64,000 bases of DNA from NCBI RefSeq assembly GCF_040371945.1, contig NZ_BAABWS010000001.1, forward strand, positions 992,001-1,056,000. The letters are read 5' to 3'. Origin of the DNA: Litorivita sp040371945. Lineage in GTDB: Bacteria > Pseudomonadota > Alphaproteobacteria > Rhodobacterales > Rhodobacteraceae. The notes under the pieces are model-generated. The model was not told the DNA's origin and made no database searches. It saw only the letters and a list, made by a program, of their open reading frames with translations. A program made the position numbers and the translations under genes. Positions 62,328 through 64,000 of the stretch are shown here, one piece after another. Position 1 is the first letter of the stretch. The number at the start of each line of letters is the position of its first letter.

Positions 62328-62723
62328 CCCAAATCTGTGATTTGGGCAGCGCCCGAACCGCCCCCACGGGGCGGGCGCTATGCGTCCGCCCCTCGGTTCG
62401 GGCACGCGGTGTCTGAGGCAAACACGGCGACAGCCAACCCGCTGAATTGGCCAGCGCCGCCGTCTTCCGCTTCACCTCTCGCAATTAACCAATTAACCAA
62501 ACCCTTATAAACAAGGGGTTTCTACCCTTTCGTATAAGTGACCACCTCCGCCGCTTCCTTTACAAAAGGTAACAGACGTAAAGACACGCCTGCCGCCTCT
62601 CTGCGGTCCGCTGCTTTGACGATCTTCTCATGATTGACACGGTGTGGGCCGCGGGATGCGGTCCTCCTCCACCGCCGCCCTTGCACCCCTGCCTTTGTCG
62701 CCACAACGCATAGGAGCACGACA
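62328..62723. other. Structured region after the Abi-like gene
   Basis: 396 nt, no convincing gene. It begins with a 9-bp hairpin overlapping the Abi stop (62327-62335 with 62339-62347), then a larger stem (62351-62403), and an AT-rich part with two TTAACC half-sites in direct repeat (62485 and 62493). A weak hairpin AAACCC...GGGTTT follows near 62498-62520. The promoter of the response regulator lies here; AGGAG precedes its ATG. Confidence 0.5.
62351..62403. repeat. Nested inverted repeat, 53 nt
   Basis: Outer arms GCCCGAACCG (62351-62360) and CGGTTCGGGC (62394-62403), perfect over 10 bp, enclose an inner GGGGCGG/CCGCCCC stem. No T-run, so not a plain terminator; it does not fit the attC consensus. 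Confidence 0.6.
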
Positions 62724-63416
62724 ATGCGCATTTTGATTTCCGACACCAACTGGACCACCGCTGCCCTTGCCCGCGATCTGCGCGCTGCCGGTTTTTTCGT
62801 CACCGAGGCCAATGACGGCGAGGAGTTGATCGAATTTGCGCTCAACGGGATGCAGGACGCGATCCTGTTTGACCTCGACCTGCCCGATATGAAGGGCGCG
62901 GACGTGCTGCGCAGCTTGCGGGCGATCCTGCCCCATACGCCGATTTGCACCACCGGCGCGAAGGTCGATGGCACGCTGCGCGTCAAGCTGATGGACGCGG
63001 GGGCCGATGACGTCTTTGCCCGCGACACCGACGGCGCGCTCATCGCCGCGCATCTGCGCGCCTTTGTGCGCCGCACCAATGGCTTCGCCACGCCGCTCTT
63101 GCGCAATGGCAGCCTCGAAATCGACCTGAGTGCCCAATCGGTGAGCATCCAAGGCACGCCTTTGCACCTGACGCGGCTGGAATATGAATTGATCGAAATG
63201 CTCAGCCTGCGCAGCGGCATCTTGGTCACCCGCGAGATGATCATGTCGCAGCTTTACGCATGGGAGGACGAGCCGGATCCCAAGATCATCGACGTCTATA
63301 TCTGCCGCATCCGCTCGAAAATGGCGGCGCTCGGCGCGGCGGATGACCTGATCCACACCAGCTTTGCGCTTGGCTACCGGATCGACCTGCCCGCACCCGC
63401 GGCGATGGCCGCCTAA
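62724..63416 (+). CDS. CtrA-like response regulator with degraded receiver
   Basis: 231 aa. The receiver (1-118) keeps the phosphorylatable Asp50 (LFDLDLPDM). The acidic pair is reduced to one Asp (Asp7) and the conserved Lys of the KPF motif is Arg100. The C-terminal winged helix (about 125-225; LTRLEYELIEMLSLRSG, EPDPKIIDVYICRIRSKM) is close to CtrA. It therefore probably binds CtrA-like sites but may not be switched by phosphorylation. AGGAG upstream; no kinase adjacent. Confidence 0.85.
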   Translation: MRILISDTNWTTAALARDLRAAGFFVTEANDGEELIEFALNGMQDAILFDLDLPDMKGADVLRSLRAILPHTPICTTGAKVDGTLRVKLMDAGADDVFARDTDGALIAAHLRAFVRRTNGFATPLLRNGSLEIDLSAQSVSIQGTPLHLTRLEYELIEMLSLRSGILVTREMIMSQLYAWEDEPDPKIIDVYICRIRSKMAALGAADDLIHTSFALGYRIDLPAPAAMAA

Positions 63417-63468
63417 ACCCCTAGGCCATTTCAGGGCGCCCCCTTCCCCCGATGCGCGCCCCGAAGCC

Positions 63469-63514
63469 AGACCCGCCCCGCCGCCCGTATCGGCGCATGG
63501 GGCGGGTCTTTTTT
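63469..63514 (+). terminator. Terminator after the CtrA-like regulator
   Basis: 11-bp perfect arms (63469-63479 and 63499-63509) with a 19-nt loop that has its own small stem, followed by six T. Confidence 0.9.
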
Positions 63515-63606
63515 GCACGGCCCACGGCGCAAACCCGCTGCGGCGCGGATTTCTTAAGAACCCGTTTACCAATTTTAACTAGTCTTAACGCCCGAGAGGG
63601 GGCGGA

Positions 63607-64000
63607 ATGCTGCGTCTGGTTGTTTTGTTTGCGCTTCTGGCAGAACCGCTTTTTGCGGGCGCTTGGCCGCGCGGGAAAGGCAACAGCTTCGTCTCTTTGA
63701 GCTTCCAGCTCACCGACCGCGATTTTTTCGCCCCGTTCAACACCTATACCGCGCTCTACCTCGAACACGGGGTCACCGAGAAAATCACCATTGGCCTCGA
63801 CACAGGCCGCGGCGTGTCGGGCAAAAACAAAACCATCCTCTTTATCAGCCACCCTTTGTTGCGCACCGACAGCGGGCATAACTTCGGCGTTGATCTGGGC
63901 CTTGGATATCTTGCGGGTGAACCTGCGATCCGGCCAGGCCTCTCTTACGGGCGGGGCTTTAGCACCGACAAAGGATCGGGCTGGTTCGCGGTGGATACGG
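63607..64000 (+). CDS. Secreted protein, possible beta-barrel, runs off window
   Basis: Partial: 131 codons seen from ATG 63607, frame still open at 64000. Signal peptide LRLVVLFALLAEPLFAGA, then alternating polar/hydrophobic strands (NSFVSLSFQLTD, YTALYLEHGVTEKITIGLD, FGVDLGLGYLAG) like an outer-membrane barrel. GAGGGGG upstream. TTAA-N6-TTAAC at 63575-63589 resembles a CtrA site, though the usual spacing is seven. Confidence 0.75.
   Translation, partial: MLRLVVLFALLAEPLFAGAWPRGKGNSFVSLSFQLTDRDFFAPFNTYTALYLEHGVTEKITIGLDTGRGVSGKNKTILFISHPLLRTDSGHNFGVDLGLGYLAGEPAIRPGLSYGRGFSTDKGSGWFAVDT

Noticed and set aside
62351..62403. Integron attC site
   Set aside because: The arms GCCCGAACCG/CGGTTCGGGC do not fit the RYYYAAC/GTTRRRY core sites and no integrase or cassette array is near.
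62522..63244. Minus-strand frame opposite the CtrA-like regulator
   Set aside because: Shadow of the response-regulator gene with no independent support.
1..64000. CRISPR arrays, insertion sequences or prophage
   Set aside because: No regularly spaced repeats, transposase, integrase or phage structural genes were seen.

Overview
The window is a gene-dense, GC-rich (by eye about 60 %) stretch of bacterial chromosome. The gene families point to a marine Roseobacter-type member of the Rhodobacteraceae. The main pointers are a SAM/SAH riboswitch in front of metK (a class known mainly from Rhodobacterales), three proteins with the VPLPA-CTERM tail typical of this family, an Irr-type Fur regulator divergent from fabA, a pobA-pca operon, an NDUFS4-like complex I subunit and a complete TRAP transporter. 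Most genes are ordinary core genes; accessory loci sit between them.

Layout. 1-9.2 kb holds core genes: the end of pth, trpB, trpF, a LapA-domain protein, ihfB, rpsA, a BLUF photoreceptor, cmk, an unknown membrane protein and aroA. 9.5-22.2 kb holds a VPLPA-CTERM protein, trmB, a LysR/DUF1330 divergent pair, metK with its riboswitch, lnt-corC-ybeY, a second VPLPA-CTERM protein (thrombospondin-C-like) that separates ybeY from phoH, two small envelope proteins sharing an unusual cysteine motif, and miaB. 22.2-30.5 kb holds a conserved unknown, irr, fabA, a frameshifted nuclease gene, fabB, fabI, a Cys-rich membrane protein, an FKBP, a haloacid-dehalogenase-like enzyme and a threonine-dehydratase-like enzyme.

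30.5-36.7 kb is a tight 4-hydroxybenzoate/protocatechuate operon (pobA-pcaD-pcaC-pcaH-pcaG-alpha/beta hydrolase-pcaB) taking 4-hydroxybenzoate to beta-ketoadipate. 36.8-39.8 kb has an MFS exporter, a zinc alcohol dehydrogenase and a SqrR/BigR-like ArsR regulator. 39.9-48.4 kb is an eight-gene leftward operon: N-formylglutamate amidohydrolase-like enzyme, TRAP DctQ and DctM, an unknown protein, TRAP DctP, a glutamine-synthetase-like ligase, an aldehyde dehydrogenase and an iron alcohol dehydrogenase. It is divergent from an RpiR regulator. I infer import of an amino alcohol or similar amine and its oxidation as a gamma-glutamyl conjugate; this is the strongest candidate for an undescribed pathway here.

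50-54.5 kb is a spore-coat-U-type chaperone/usher pilus operon whose chaperone lacks its second domain. 54.8-58.7 kb holds a third VPLPA-CTERM protein, an ArsR-ArsC fusion with a 26-bp perfect palindrome at its start, tRNA-Arg(UCU), a Rieske protein with hpd, and an Lrp regulator. 58.7-64 kb holds an NDUFS4-like gene, uvrB followed immediately by an AT-richer Abi/HEPN-like defence candidate, a CtrA-like regulator with a degraded receiver domain, and the start of a secreted protein that runs off the window.

Limits: functions are assigned from motifs and remembered family sequences, without database searches. Start codons were chosen from ribosome-binding sites and family length. Promoter calls are weak.
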